Counted from the first letter of the stretch, positions 1 to 11,199 are shown. The stretch is DNA of 64,000 bases from an uncultured Aquimarina sp. (GCF_947496855.1 NZ_CANMED010000003.1:62001-126000), one strand, 5' to 3'. Notes: generated by a model from the sequence alone, not told the origin. Numbers and translations are program-made.

Positions 1-3000
1 CATACCCAGAATAATCTAGTCTAAAATCTCCATATCCTGAGGAAAGTCCCATTCTATTAAGAGGATTTCCAAAATGTGCAAACCATCTTTCCTGATTAAT
101 CTGAATAATCCCTTCTACTGCCTTTTTTGCTCTTCCTTTCCCTATAATTAATCCATCTGCTATGTCTGTATATACATCTAAATAGGTATAAAATGCTTTA
201 TTTTCGAAATCTAACTGCCCAAATAAATAAGCGTCTACTCCATCAACATCAGGCATAGATTGAATTTCGGTTACATCCGTACCTGCTTCTTCTTCAGAAA
301 TTCTTTCTGACAGAGACCTAGTATCTCTTACTTCATTATTAGTTGCATTATTATGTATTCCTCGTTCATCTCTTCCATTATTATCTGTGGCATTTCCTAA
401 AGTTCTATTTTCACCTTCTCCTTCATAAGCTTTTAATTGTTTAGATAATTGATTCTTTAAAAACATATTTGGATTATCTAGTTTATTAAGTCCTCTAGCC
501 TGTCCTATAAAAGAAAGACTGTTTATACCTCCGTTTTTATTAATATTTAATTCGGCACCTGCTCCACAGCGCATTAAATTATCTCCTCCGTGATGCCAGA
601 ATACAATAAACTTAATTCCAAAATGCCCCATTGCAGGCTCGTAAGAAAAACCAGAGGGTGAGACTTTAGAACTAGCATTACCAGCATCCATTCTCCTTCT
701 CATATTATTGTATATCCCACCTCCAAATCCATTAACTGAAAAAGCACCCTTAGGCAATGTAACCGTTGATTTATTAAATAATTTTTGAGGGAATTCGGCA
801 GAGAAATCTACATACCAAAATGACGCATCTTCAGCAAATAATACTTTAGACTTAATTCTTAAGTTGGTATTACTATTATCTTCTTCGTAATTCTGTTCTG
901 TTTTTTTTCGTTTAGAATCTGTAAAATCTATTTTAATTTCCCCATCACCTGCAAATGCATTTCCGTAGATTGAATCTCCATAAGTTCTTTTTACAAATGC
1001 TTTTAGTTTAAGAAAAGTCCATCTTCCTTTTACTGCTATTTTGGCCCATCTAGTGTCCTTATATGCTATACTGGAAACCCCATTAGTAATTTCATCCTTC
1101 GCAATAACGTCTATGCTTGTACTTCCCCTAATAAATTTCTTTTCATCTCCTCCTGTAAAATCCATGCTTACATCAAAACCTAATACTTTTTCATTTTTTT
1201 CTGGATAACTTTTATAGGTAATAGCATCTAACGAAATATTAAGTCTAGACTTCTTTTCTGGATCTAACCTTCCCGTTTGATCATTTCTATCACTATCATC
1301 AGAACTATATCTTTCTTTAATATTACTACCGTTACCCATTGCTAAACCTTCAGTATACCCTAAGTATTCGATATCTAAAGTGGCACCTTCAGTTTTCATT
1401 TTTAGTCCTTCAAAAGTGAGTCCCTTAAATCGAACCATATCGGTTTCATCCTCTGTTACTCCTTGATCTGTGGTATAGGATTGTGTTGCATTTTCTGCTG
1501 CTTCTCTTTGTTTTTTTGAAGAAATAATAGTTGTCATTATTCCATTAAAATTAGTCTCTGGCCTAAAGTTATTATCCACAACTGGCATTTTTATATAGGA
1601 CCCAGCACGTAGTTTTATAGAAGCTAAAAAAACAGGAATATCAATTTCACTTAAGGTTTTAACCTTTATACTATATTCTTCGTCCGAAATGAATCCATCA
1701 TATTCCAAGAATGAAATGTCATTTTGATCTGGTAAAATACCATTCTCATCATTATAAGAGGCATGTATTACTCCATTCGTACCGTTTTTGATATCCTCAA
1801 AAATAGGAAGACGCATGCCTCCAGAAAATTTTGATTCTAAGATATTATTGTTTAGTAGTTCTAAACTGATATTTGCCACAGACATAGGCCAACCAATGGG
1901 TTCTGAGGTGACTCCATCAGATATAGAAATTACATCTTCTTCAACTACAATACCAGATACGCCATGGTTATCAATAATCAAATTAGTAGCATCAAAATAG
2001 ACTCTATCATTATTTTGGATGCTTTGTTTAGTTTTAAAAACCTTTGGTAACCCTACTTGTAATGATTTAATGAAGATTCCTCTCCAAGTATGCTTATTTG
2101 GTAATAGAACACCTAAATCCAGATAATGCTGAGGAAAAGTGATGTTTTCAGGGTTCCTACTATCACTAAAATCAAAAACGGCTTGATTACTTGTAAATGT
2201 AAATTTGTCTTCTTTATTTACTAAAACAAATGGAGACAATTCTACATCTACTATCAAATCATTCCAAGAGGCAGCATTTGCTATAAAAGCTCCATTAACT
2301 TTCTCTGTAGCATCTTGAGAAGGCTCTCCATTTGATTGTATAGGAATCAATAAATTTCTCGAAATTTGCACCTGCCCATCAATACTCATACCCGTTACTC
2401 CATTACAATCTATAGATACAAATGATACATTCTGAATATTACCATTGATATAGTTAGAAGTTCCCTTTAGTGAGAGTAACCAGTTTGAGGAATGAAAAGG
2501 TATTTCAACATTACCTAATAATACCAAATTAGCATTTCCTGCGGTACCTCCATTACCAATAAGCCCTCCTTCTTTTGATAATTGAATATTATCAGCTCCA
2601 AAGAACAACTCGATAGGCTGACCATTCAAATTGGATTGAGGCAAAACGACTTTAACAAAAACCTTAAATAATGTTGACAAACCAAACCGAGCCTCTGCAA
2701 AAGCTATTTGATATTCTACTTCATCCACTACTTCCCTTATTCCAGCCGGAAGAATAACTTCATTGTTAGAGCCAGAGAATGTAGAAATCCAATTTCCTGA
2801 ATCTTCAATTTTTTCAAAAACCGTTTTTGCTTCTAATCTAGTATTTTCCGAAGTTGATGTTTTTTCCTTGTTTTTTGATGTTTGATTTTTAAAAAAATGA
2901 TACGATTGGCTATTAAAATTATAAACAGAAAAATCCTTTTTTATATCAAACAAGTAATTAGCTACGTTACTATCGTTTAAGATTAGTTTTGGGTTGTTAC

Positions 3001-3109
3001 GCGCAACGCTTGGAAGGTCAATGTTACTAAATTTACCGTTGCTTTTGCCTGTAAAACAGAAGAAATAAAATAACAATAAAAACAAAAAATTACTTTTTAG
3101 AGGAAGCAC
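1..3109 (-). CDS. Large surface/secreted protein, partial (C-terminus beyond window edge)
   Basis: Spot translation of the minus strand is open; it starts near GTG (3107-3109) with a hydrophobic signal-like N-terminus (VLPLKSNFLFLLLFYFFCFTGKSNGKFSNIDLPS...). Missed by the ORF track because no stop lies in the window. Start codon uncertain. Confidence 0.7.
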   Translation of the reverse strand, partial: MLPLKSNFLFLLLFYFFCFTGKSNGKFSNIDLPSVARNNPKLILNDSNVANYLFDIKKDFSVYNFNSQSYHFFKNQTSKNKEKTSTSENTRLEAKTVFEKIEDSGNWISTFSGSNNEVILPAGIREVVDEVEYQIAFAEARFGLSTLFKVFVKVVLPQSNLNGQPIELFFGADNIQLSKEGGLIGNGGTAGNANLVLLGNVEIPFHSSNWLLSLKGTSNYINGNIQNVSFVSIDCNGVTGMSIDGQVQISRNLLIPIQSNGEPSQDATEKVNGAFIANAASWNDLIVDVELSPFVLVNKEDKFTFTSNQAVFDFSDSRNPENITFPQHYLDLGVLLPNKHTWRGIFIKSLQVGLPKVFKTKQSIQNNDRVYFDATNLIIDNHGVSGIVVEEDVISISDGVTSEPIGWPMSVANISLELLNNNILESKFSGGMRLPIFEDIKNGTNGVIHASYNDENGILPDQNDISFLEYDGFISDEEYSIKVKTLSEIDIPVFLASIKLRAGSYIKMPVVDNNFRPETNFNGIMTTIISSKKQREAAENATQSYTTDQGVTEDETDMVRFKGLTFEGLKMKTEGATLDIEYLGYTEGLAMGNGSNIKERYSSDDSDRNDQTGRLDPEKKSRLNISLDAITYKSYPEKNEKVLGFDVSMDFTGGDEKKFIRGSTSIDVIAKDEITNGVSSIAYKDTRWAKIAVKGRWTFLKLKAFVKRTYGDSIYGNAFAGDGEIKIDFTDSKRKKTEQNYEEDNSNTNLRIKSKVLFAEDASFWYVDFSAEFPQKLFNKSTVTLPKGAFSVNGFGGGIYNNMRRRMDAGNASSKVSPSGFSYEPAMGHFGIKFIVFWHHGGDNLMRCGAGAELNINKNGGINSLSFIGQARGLNKLDNPNMFLKNQLSKQLKAYEGEGENRTLGNATDNNGRDERGIHNNATNNEVRDTRSLSERISEEEAGTDVTEIQSMPDVDGVDAYLFGQLDFENKAFYTYLDVYTDIADGLIIGKGRAKKAVEGIIQINQERWFAHFGNPLNRMGLSSGYGDFRLDYSGY

Positions 3110-3529
3110 TTAATAGCAGTTTTGAGGTTGATGATCTGTAATAAATTTTCTGTGTGTGAAAATAAAATTTTTACCCACAAGGAATATTTTTTAGTCATTA
3201 CCTTATCTTAATCATAATATTAAGTTCATATTATTCTTAAAAAAGCATAACTCTTGGGTTACTTTTTTTTTACCCTAAAGATTTGTCTTTCCCAAAAATA
3301 TTTTTTTATTCAAAAATGTTATAGTAGGTGAAGAGTTATGAGAAAACAATGAAACATTGATATTCTTAATAAAAATAACGGTGTTTAAAAGGCTAACTCC
3401 ATAAACATACCGAAAATGAAAGAAAAATTCTAATACTATTTTTTAGCACGATAAACTCGAATCTATAAATTAAATAACCCCATCATATTATCCATAATTA
3501 TTCTAAAATAATTATTGTATTTTCATTCT

Positions 3530-5794
3530 ATGAACGTAACTAAGTATACTCAAGGTGTTTTACAATATATTCCTTTCTTTTATGTAATCTGGTCAGACGA
3601 TTTGTTATCCTACTCGGAAATTTCTGTCGTAAAAACAGCGATCCAAGGAGATGAAACATTAGGCAAAGAAGACAGAGATATCCTTAAAAGTTGGTTAAAC
3701 CCTAATGAGCCTCCTAAGGATCAAGAACTTAAGAACTGGAAAAAAACAATAACAAATTCTTATATTAAGCTAGTAGAAAGTGAAGTGCAACCACTCACAA
3801 CTTTCAGCAAAAAATTAGTTTGTTATTATCATATAGAATGTCCTTTTAATACTCATTTAAAAGATATAGAAATAAACCTTGGTATTCAACCCAACCACTA
3901 CAGGCATTTATTTGATTTAGAAGTAGTGCAAGAAATAATGGCTGAGCATTATGAAGCTTCTACTATTGACAGGATTCTAAAGGGTGAGCACACTGATGTG
4001 GTTGATGCTTTTAGAGAAGTCCTTAAAAACCCCATTTTTGAATGGGATATCAGGAGAACCAAAGAAGAATTTAGAGAACACGTATTACAACAAGTGAAAT
4101 TCTTAGCCAAAGAAGGATATGGAGCCATGGCATATCCAGAAGCGTATGGTGGCACCGAGAATATGCCTGGATATGCAGCTGTTTTTGAAAATCTAATGTA
4201 TGTAGACGGAAGTTTAGCTATAAAGTTTGGGGTTCAATTCGGTCTTTTTGGAGGAAGTATCCAAAAATTAGGAACACAAAAACATCATGATCAATACCTA
4301 GCAGATACTGGCAAAACAAAACTATTAGGATGTTTTGCCATGACCGAAACTGGACATGGTTCTAATGTAAGAGGTATTAAAACTACTGCAACATATCATA
4401 AAGAAAAAGATAGTATAATTATACATACACCAGGACAAAATGATAATAAAGAATATATCGGTAATGCATTAGATTCTAAGATGGCTTCCGTTTTTGCCCA
4501 ATTGATCGTCAATGGAAAGAACGAAGGAGTGCACGCTATTCTCGTTCCTATAAGAAATGAGCAACACCAATTAATGCCTGGGGTCACTATCGAGGATAAT
4601 GGTTATAAATTAGGCCTTAACGGAGTAGACAATGGAAAAATATGGTTTCATCAAGTGCGCGTCCCTAGAGAGAACTTATTAAACAAATATGGCGACATTG
4701 ATGCTAATGGCTCATATCATTCTGATATCAAAAATCCGAACAAACGCTTTTTTACGATGTTAGGTACGCTAGTTGGAGGCAGAATATGTGTTGCTCGCGC
4801 TGGGCTAGGCGGAGCTAAAAAAGCCTTAGCTATCGCTGTTAGACACGCTTTAAAAAGAAGACAGTTTAACGATAGTATAAAAATTCAGGAGGATCTCCTT
4901 ATGGATTATCCCACACATCAATTGCGTCTTACACCTGCTGTCGCATCATGTTATGTTTATGATATTACATTAACACATATGATGAAAGTATACAGCGACA
5001 AATCTATAGTGGATAAACGAAAAATTGAAACTCAGGCGGCTGGGCTAAAATCCATAATCACCTGGTTTGCGAACGATACGATACAAGAATGTAGAGAAGC
5101 CTGCGGTGGAAAAGGATATTTAATAGAAAATCAAATTGCCGATCTAAAAGGTGATGTAGACATTTTCACCACTTTTGAAGGAGACAATCATGTATTACTA
5201 TTATTAGCAGCCAAGGGTATATTATCCGAATTTAAATCAGAATTTAATAGTGCTGGTTTTACTGCTGTTTTAAAACTATTGGGAGCTAGACTTAATGATA
5301 AATTAAGTACCATAAATCCGGCTTACACAAACAATGTAGATAAGGATCATCTGTATAGTTCTAAATTTCATAAGCATGCATTTGATTATCGCACCAGAAG
5401 GCTTACCTATACTTTAGCAATGCGAATTCGTGATTATGTAAAAAAAGGAATTCCATCGTATCAAGCTTTTCTAAAAGTTCAAACACATTTATTAGCCTTA
5501 GGAAAAGCATACAGCACAGAACTAGCATATACGACCTTCACTAATTTTGTAGATACCATAGAAGATGAAAAATATCAGCAGTTGTTTCAGAAAATGGGTA
5601 CTTTATATGCATTGCACGAATTGAGAAAAGATGCATCTTGGTATTTGGAACAAGGATATATTAGTGGTACAAAATCAAAAGCAATACGAAGCCGTGTAGA
5701 ACGTCTTTCTACAGAATTAAGACCTCATATAAAAACATTGATAGACGGCTATGGCATACCAGAGCATTGCATGAGCGCTCCTATTGCGAACTAA
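3530..5794 (+). CDS. Acyl-CoA oxidase/dehydrogenase family protein
   Basis: Long ORF with acyl-CoA dehydrogenase signatures (GCFAMTETGHGSNVRGIKTTATY, RREQF-like KRRQFND, EACGGKGYL). The track starts at a TTG (3515); ATG at 3530 is more likely. Confidence 0.85.
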   Translation: MNVTKYTQGVLQYIPFFYVIWSDDLLSYSEISVVKTAIQGDETLGKEDRDILKSWLNPNEPPKDQELKNWKKTITNSYIKLVESEVQPLTTFSKKLVCYYHIECPFNTHLKDIEINLGIQPNHYRHLFDLEVVQEIMAEHYEASTIDRILKGEHTDVVDAFREVLKNPIFEWDIRRTKEEFREHVLQQVKFLAKEGYGAMAYPEAYGGTENMPGYAAVFENLMYVDGSLAIKFGVQFGLFGGSIQKLGTQKHHDQYLADTGKTKLLGCFAMTETGHGSNVRGIKTTATYHKEKDSIIIHTPGQNDNKEYIGNALDSKMASVFAQLIVNGKNEGVHAILVPIRNEQHQLMPGVTIEDNGYKLGLNGVDNGKIWFHQVRVPRENLLNKYGDIDANGSYHSDIKNPNKRFFTMLGTLVGGRICVARAGLGGAKKALAIAVRHALKRRQFNDSIKIQEDLLMDYPTHQLRLTPAVASCYVYDITLTHMMKVYSDKSIVDKRKIETQAAGLKSIITWFANDTIQECREACGGKGYLIENQIADLKGDVDIFTTFEGDNHVLLLLAAKGILSEFKSEFNSAGFTAVLKLLGARLNDKLSTINPAYTNNVDKDHLYSSKFHKHAFDYRTRRLTYTLAMRIRDYVKKGIPSYQAFLKVQTHLLALGKAYSTELAYTTFTNFVDTIEDEKYQQLFQKMGTLYALHELRKDASWYLEQGYISGTKSKAIRSRVERLSTELRPHIKTLIDGYGIPEHCMSAPIAN

Positions 5795-5860
5795 AGTGAT
5801 CGTATAATTAATATGGAACTAGATTAACAATTCTATTAAACTAGTGTTAGTATATATATG

Positions 5861-5911
5861 AAGCCTATTAAAAGGGCTTAAAATACAACTTACGCATTTT
5901 TAGTAGGCCTA
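5861..5911 (+). terminator. Hairpin, possible terminator downstream of acyl-CoA oxidase gene
   Basis: Imperfect arms AAGCCTATTAAAA and TTTTTAGTAGGCCT followed by ATTTTTATTC. Confidence 0.4.
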
Positions 5912-6066
5912 TTTTTATTCAAAAACAAACTAATTAAATATAATAGGAAGAGTTCAACAATGAGAAGTAGTTCCAACTATTCATGATCCTCGGAACCGTA
6001 AGATTGTATGTTTCTAGATTCTACTTAGTGAAAATTTAAAAAAAATATGTGTTGAAGTTTTACACT

Positions 6067-7410
6067 CTAAAAAACTAACGTAAACACAGTGCCTTCGCCT
6101 TCTGTGCTACTGACGAGAATTTTTCCCTTATGTAGTAACATAATTTGTTTACATAAACTAAGACCGATACCACTACCTGTAGTTTTACTGGTAAAAAATG
6201 GAATAAAAATACTTTCCATAATATCCTGAGGAATTCCCGAACCATTGTCGTATACTTTGATTACGATATTTCTATTCGGTTTTTGCTCAGCAATTACTCG
6301 TATTTCTGGATTAGGTTTATGTTTGCAGGCGTCTACAGCATTTAAAATTAGATTAATCAAAACCTGTTCGATTAAATAGCTATCAATATTCAATTCTATT
6401 TTTGGAGGTACTACCTTAAAATCAATGGTAATGTCTTTTACATCCAAAGAAGGCTGCATTAGCAATTGTATAGTATCAAAAAGTTCGGTGATCTTTGTTT
6501 TATCCAGATTTAAATGTGTCACTTTACTTAGACTACGATATGTTTTAGCAAACTTCAATAAACCTTCACTCCTATTTTTTATAGTTTTCACACCTGCATT
6601 TAAATCTTCTAACTCCAGTGGATATTCATTAGGATTATCCAAAGTAAGCTGCAAATGTGATTGTAATGTGTCTGCCAGAGAGGAAATCGGTGCAATAGAA
6701 TTCATAATTTCATGTGTCATTACACTCAACAGTTTTTTCCAAGCTTCAGATTCATTTTTATTTAATGTATCATCGATATTTTGTAAAACTATAAGTTTAA
6801 AAGGATCATCATTAACCTGAAATACTGTATCAGAAATTAACACTTTTATCTTTTCATTTTGAACAGCTATAGAAATTGAATTTGGCTCTTTATGATAGGT
6901 CTCAAAAACTGCATCATACAAATCGGGTTTTCTTTTTTCTACAAAACGAATGTTCTTAAACGCTGGAAAATCTAATGTCTCTCTAAATGAATCATTGGAC
7001 CATAATACATCTCCTGTTTCCAGGTTATAAGCAATAATACCAATATCTACCATCTCTAATATCTTCTGAAGATATACGTATTGCGCCTCGTTCTGGGAGT
7101 TTATATCTTTGATAGTACGATTCACTTGATTAAAGCCTCTATAAAGAAATCGTATATCTTTAGGGCCTCTATCGTCAGGAAACCATCTAGAAAAATCTCG
7201 ATACTTAACCGCTTCAAAAAAATCATCCATAACAACAAAACGACGTTTCACAAAATTGTAAGTGGTATATCCAACATACAAGATTATAAACACGACACCT
7301 GTAGCAATACTACTATAGTCCATGTAAATAGCATATACTAAACCTAGTATCAGGGAAACCAAAATTAGAATCCTTAAGAATAGTCTGAAAATATAACCGT
7401 TATAATTCAT
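6067..7410 (-). CDS. Sensor histidine kinase (NtrY-like; HisKA/HATPase)
   Basis: N-terminal TM segments, H-box MTHEIMNSIAPISSLADTL, N-box NLILNAVDAC, G-boxes DNGSGIP and TTGSGIGLSLC. Confidence 0.9.
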   Translation of the reverse strand: MNYNGYIFRLFLRILILVSLILGLVYAIYMDYSSIATGVVFIILYVGYTTYNFVKRRFVVMDDFFEAVKYRDFSRWFPDDRGPKDIRFLYRGFNQVNRTIKDINSQNEAQYVYLQKILEMVDIGIIAYNLETGDVLWSNDSFRETLDFPAFKNIRFVEKRKPDLYDAVFETYHKEPNSISIAVQNEKIKVLISDTVFQVNDDPFKLIVLQNIDDTLNKNESEAWKKLLSVMTHEIMNSIAPISSLADTLQSHLQLTLDNPNEYPLELEDLNAGVKTIKNRSEGLLKFAKTYRSLSKVTHLNLDKTKITELFDTIQLLMQPSLDVKDITIDFKVVPPKIELNIDSYLIEQVLINLILNAVDACKHKPNPEIRVIAEQKPNRNIVIKVYDNGSGIPQDIMESIFIPFFTSKTTGSGIGLSLCKQIMLLHKGKILVSSTEGEGTVFTLVF

Positions 7411-8746
7411 ACTTATCCAACCTTCTATATAATGCTGCTCTAGTAATTCCTAGTTCTTTTGCAGATTTCGAAACATTTCCTTTGTTTTTTTCTAGAACGG
7501 TAAGAATTGCATTTTTTTCTATACTATCTAAATTCATTGTTACAGCAGAAGTATTATTAGTTTGTCTTTCTATAGAAGAAAAAACTAAATCTTCAGGTTT
7601 CAAAACATTACCATCAGTCATAATTACGGCACGTTCTAAAACATATTGTAGTTCTCTTACATTACCCGGAAAATCGTGTTTTTTTAATTTAGATATAAAT
7701 CCGGAATCCAATGTAAACGCGCTCTTATTATATTTATCGGCATAAATATTAATAAAATGTTTCGCTAGTAGAGTAATATCTGTTCCTCGATCTCGTAATG
7801 GAGGCATCAGAATATCTACGGTATTAATTCGGTAAATTAAGTCTTTTCTAAACTTTTGTTCATCTGCTAAAACTTGCGGCTCAATGTTGGTAGCACAAAT
7901 TAATCTAATATCAATAGCGATTGCTTCATTGGATCCTAATGGAGTAACCAATCTGTTTTGTAAAACTGTTAATAGACGTACTTGTTGTCCTAAAGTAATA
8001 TTACCTATTTCATCTAAAAACAAAGTTCCTCCGTTAGCAGCTTCAAATCGCCCTACTCGATCTTCTTTAGCATCTGTAAAAGCTCCTTTTTTATAACCAA
8101 ATAATTCACTCTCAAAAAGTGATGAAGTTAATGCTCCCACATCTACTTTTACAAAAGGCTTATTCTTTCTATTAGAATCGTCGTGTAATGCTCTCGCTAT
8201 TAAATCTTTTCCTGTACCATTCTCCCCAAGAATTAAAACATTAGCATCGGTAGGTGCTACTTTTTTAAGTTTTAAGAATACATCCTTAATAGCTTCACTC
8301 TCTCCTATAATTGTATTTGTTCTCGATTGAGAAGCATTATTTTTTGAATTTTTAGATTTTTTAAACTGTAATAAGGTAGTAATCGTGTTTATTATTTTTT
8401 CATTTTTCCAAGGTTTGACTAAAAAATCAGAAGCTCCTTCTTTCAATGCACGAATTGCCAAATCAATATCTGCATAAGCAGTAATTAAAATGACGTCGGT
8501 TTCAGGTTTTTTTTCCTTAATCTTATTTAACCAAAAAATCCCTTCGTTACCCGTATTTACAAGGCCATTAAAATTCATGTCCAAAATAATAATATCGAAT
8601 TTTTTCTGCTCTATTTGAGCACCTATATTACTGGGATTTTTTTCTATAACAACCTCTCTTACCAAAGGTTTTAATAAAAGACGTAGCGCAGTTAATACAT
8701 CTACATCGTCATCTATAACTAATATCGTAGCTTCCTTTAATACCAT
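7400..8746 (-). CDS. Sigma54-dependent response regulator (NtrC family)
   Basis: Receiver domain (VIDDDVDVLTAL, DMNFNG), AAA+ with GENGTGKD, GAFTDA, and C-terminal Fis-type HTH. Overlaps the kinase gene by 11 bp. Confidence 0.93.
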   Translation of the reverse strand: MVLKEATILVIDDDVDVLTALRLLLKPLVREVVIEKNPSNIGAQIEQKKFDIIILDMNFNGLVNTGNEGIFWLNKIKEKKPETDVILITAYADIDLAIRALKEGASDFLVKPWKNEKIINTITTLLQFKKSKNSKNNASQSRTNTIIGESEAIKDVFLKLKKVAPTDANVLILGENGTGKDLIARALHDDSNRKNKPFVKVDVGALTSSLFESELFGYKKGAFTDAKEDRVGRFEAANGGTLFLDEIGNITLGQQVRLLTVLQNRLVTPLGSNEAIAIDIRLICATNIEPQVLADEQKFRKDLIYRINTVDILMPPLRDRGTDITLLAKHFINIYADKYNKSAFTLDSGFISKLKKHDFPGNVRELQYVLERAVIMTDGNVLKPEDLVFSSIERQTNNTSAVTMNLDSIEKNAILTVLEKNKGNVSKSAKELGITRAALYRRLDKYEL

Positions 8747-8815
8747 TGATACAATATTACAATATTATATTCAGCATTTAAAAATAAGAAAAACAAAATA
8801 TTCAAGATCTTTAAA

Positions 8816-8855
8816 TGTATCGTTTTCGAACACAAAGTGTATCGAAATCGTACAC
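8816..8855. promoter_or_regulatory. Paired palindromic candidate enhancer (UAS) sites
   Basis: TGTATCGTTTTCGAACAC (8816-8833) and GTGTATCGAAATCGTACAC (8837-8855), centres about 21 bp apart, in the divergent region between an NtrC-type regulator and the ABC operon. Confidence 0.6.
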
Positions 8856-8906
8856 TTCTATTTCCATAAAAAAACATTAATTGCTGAAAAACAGTTATTT
8901 ACGTTT

Positions 8907-8921
8907 TTGGCACTATCTTGA
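8907..8921 (+). promoter_or_regulatory. Sigma54-like promoter element (imperfect)
   Basis: TTGGCACTATCTTGA; TGGCAC box, but spacing to the TTG element is about 1 bp shorter than the classical consensus. Confidence 0.4.
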
Positions 8922-8978
8922 CTATGTAATTGTTGTACAAAAATAAGATTGAAAGTATAACAAGATAATTCATAAGAA

Positions 8979-9203
8979 ATGAGCAAACTAATTTTAATTC
9001 TAATCGTAACGCTAGTAACTTTTTTTTATGGGCAAGACGCTAAGGAATCAAATTTAGATTCCACAGCCATAAACTCTTTAACTACAATTCTAAAAGATTC
9101 AAATAAAGAAGATGAGCTTGTAGATTTCTATATACCCATTATTGATCAAAACAATGTTTCGTATAATAATGAATTTGGGTATGCAAGTTTAAAAACAAAA
9201 TAA
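8979..9203 (+). CDS. Small secreted hypothetical protein
   Basis: 74-aa ORF with signal-like N-terminus (MSKLILILIVTLVTFFYGQDA), first gene after the putative promoter. Confidence 0.6.
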   Translation: MSKLILILIVTLVTFFYGQDAKESNLDSTAINSLTTILKDSNKEDELVDFYIPIIDQNNVSYNNEFGYASLKTK

Positions 9204-9244
9204 ACTAAATCAACTAATCAGCATCAATAATCAAAAGACCAAAC

Positions 9245-10495
9245 ATGGACGTTCCAATTCAAAAAAAGAAATTCTCAAAATCACGTATCGCGATGATGAT
9301 AGGCGGTTTAGCAATATTAGCATTGATACTATTTGTATTCATACAGTCCTCTGGGGGTTCTAAATTAAATGTAGAAAAAGAGCGTATTGCTATCAATACC
9401 ATTAAGAAAGATGTGTTTCAGGAAAATATTCCGGTAAATGGAATTGTCTTACCCATCACTACTATTTATCTCGATGCTCTGGAAGGTGGTAGAGTAGAAG
9501 AAAAATTTGTAGAGGATGGTGCTATTATGAAAAAAGGACAGCCAATTCTAAGATTATCTAATACCGATCTAGAATTAAGTCTAATCAATCAAGAAACATC
9601 AGTATATAACTTATTAACGCAGATGCAAATCTCTCAAAACGCTGCTCGTCAAAACACCATTAATAGACGAAATCAATTCACAGATGTAGAAAATAATCTT
9701 ATTGAAGCGAAACGTCTTTATGAACTAAATAAAAAATTGTATGATAAAGGAGCTGTTGGCCGTCAGGAATATCAATCTTCTGAAAACGATTATAACTATC
9801 AAAAACAACGTATGCAACTGGCTAAACAAGTATTGAGTCAGGACTCTTCTGCTACTAAACAAGAACTTGGTCAAGCTCAAAGCTCATACGCAAGAACACA
9901 AAGTGCATTAGAATTAATGCGTAAAAAAGTAGGTGACCTTGTCGTTCGTGCTCCTGTAGATGGACAGTTAACCTCATTAGATGCAGAAATCGGGCAATCG
10001 AAAAACAAAGGAGAGCGATTAGGACAAATTGATGTCCTAAGTGGCTTTAAAGTTCGTGTAGATATTGACGAACACTATATTTCTAGAATTTATAATGGAC
10101 AAAAGGGAACCTTTACTTTTAATGATAAAACTTATACGCTACTTATCAAAAAAGTATTTACTCAAGTTACTAATGGACGTTTTCAGGTGGATATGCAATT
10201 CGAAAGTGATATCCCTGAAGGAATTCGTAGAGGACAAAACCTACAGATACGTGTAGCCTTAAGTGCAGAAAAGCAAGCATTACTTGTTCCGAAAGGTGGA
10301 TTTTTTCAAAAAACAGGTGGTAACTGGATCTTTAAAATCAGTGAAGGAGGAAGTAGTGCATATAAAGTAAATATCCGTTTAGGAAGTCAAAATACAGAAT
10401 ATTACGAAGTGATTGAAGGATTACTTCCTGGTGATCAAGTAGTAACATCTAGTTATGACAGTTTTGGAGATACAGAAGAATTAATATTAAAATAA
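9245..10495 (+). CDS. HlyD/MacA-type periplasmic adaptor (membrane fusion protein)
   Basis: N-terminal TM helix, coiled-coil region, lipoyl/barrel-like GDLVVRAPVDGQLTSLDAEIGQ; followed by a MacB-type ATPase. Confidence 0.88.
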   Translation: MDVPIQKKKFSKSRIAMMIGGLAILALILFVFIQSSGGSKLNVEKERIAINTIKKDVFQENIPVNGIVLPITTIYLDALEGGRVEEKFVEDGAIMKKGQPILRLSNTDLELSLINQETSVYNLLTQMQISQNAARQNTINRRNQFTDVENNLIEAKRLYELNKKLYDKGAVGRQEYQSSENDYNYQKQRMQLAKQVLSQDSSATKQELGQAQSSYARTQSALELMRKKVGDLVVRAPVDGQLTSLDAEIGQSKNKGERLGQIDVLSGFKVRVDIDEHYISRIYNGQKGTFTFNDKTYTLLIKKVFTQVTNGRFQVDMQFESDIPEGIRRGQNLQIRVALSAEKQALLVPKGGFFQKTGGNWIFKISEGGSSAYKVNIRLGSQNTEYYEVIEGLLPGDQVVTSSYDSFGDTEELILK

Positions 10496-10521
10496 AAAAA
10501 TCAATTAAATAATCGAACGTA

Positions 10522-11199
10522 ATGATACAAATAACAGACTTAGAAAAATTTTACAGGACTGAAGAGGTACAAACGATAGCACTAAACAAATTATCTTTTA
10601 ATGTTAAAGAAGGTGAATTTGTAGCAATCATGGGACCTTCTGGTTGTGGAAAATCAACATTACTAAATATCTTAGGGTTACTAGATGATCCTGATGGTGG
10701 AAGTTTCAAATTTAATGGTGAAGAAGTTGCTGGGTATAAAGAGCGTAAACGATCAGACTTACGTAAGCATAATGTAGGGTTCGTTTTTCAGAGTTTTAAC
10801 CTGATCGATGAACTTACTGTTTTCGAAAATGTAGAATTACCCCTGATCTATACAGGTGTAAAACCTGCAGAACGTAAAAAACGTGTAGAAGAAGTGTTGG
10901 AGAAAATGCAAATCATGCATCGTCGTAATCACTTTCCACAACAATTATCCGGTGGACAACAACAACGAGTTGCTGTAGCCAGAGCTGTAGTTAATAATCC
11001 TAAATTAATTCTTGCAGATGAACCAACAGGAAATTTAGATAGCACCAATGGAAACGAAGTGATGGATCTATTAATTGAGCTTAACGAAGCAGGAACCACC
11101 ATTATCATGGTAACACATAGTGAACACGATGCTAAATACAGTCATCGTATTATCAGAATGCTAGACGGACAGAAGGTTACAGAAAATGTATTAGTATAA
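10522..11199 (+). CDS. ABC transporter ATP-binding protein (MacB/LolD-like)
   Basis: Walker A GPSGCGKST, signature LSGGQQQRVAVARA, Walker B LILADEPTGNLD. Confidence 0.95.
   Translation: MIQITDLEKFYRTEEVQTIALNKLSFNVKEGEFVAIMGPSGCGKSTLLNILGLLDDPDGGSFKFNGEEVAGYKERKRSDLRKHNVGFVFQSFNLIDELTVFENVELPLIYTGVKPAERKKRVEEVLEKMQIMHRRNHFPQQLSGGQQQRVAVARAVVNNPKLILADEPTGNLDSTNGNEVMDLLIELNEAGTTIIMVTHSEHDAKYSHRIIRMLDGQKVTENVLV

Noticed and set aside
1788-2000. ORF-track CDS on the + strand inside 1-3109
   Set aside because: Antisense to the long open minus-strand frame; shadow ORF. Similar shadow ORFs across the permeases, kinase and regulator were discarded.
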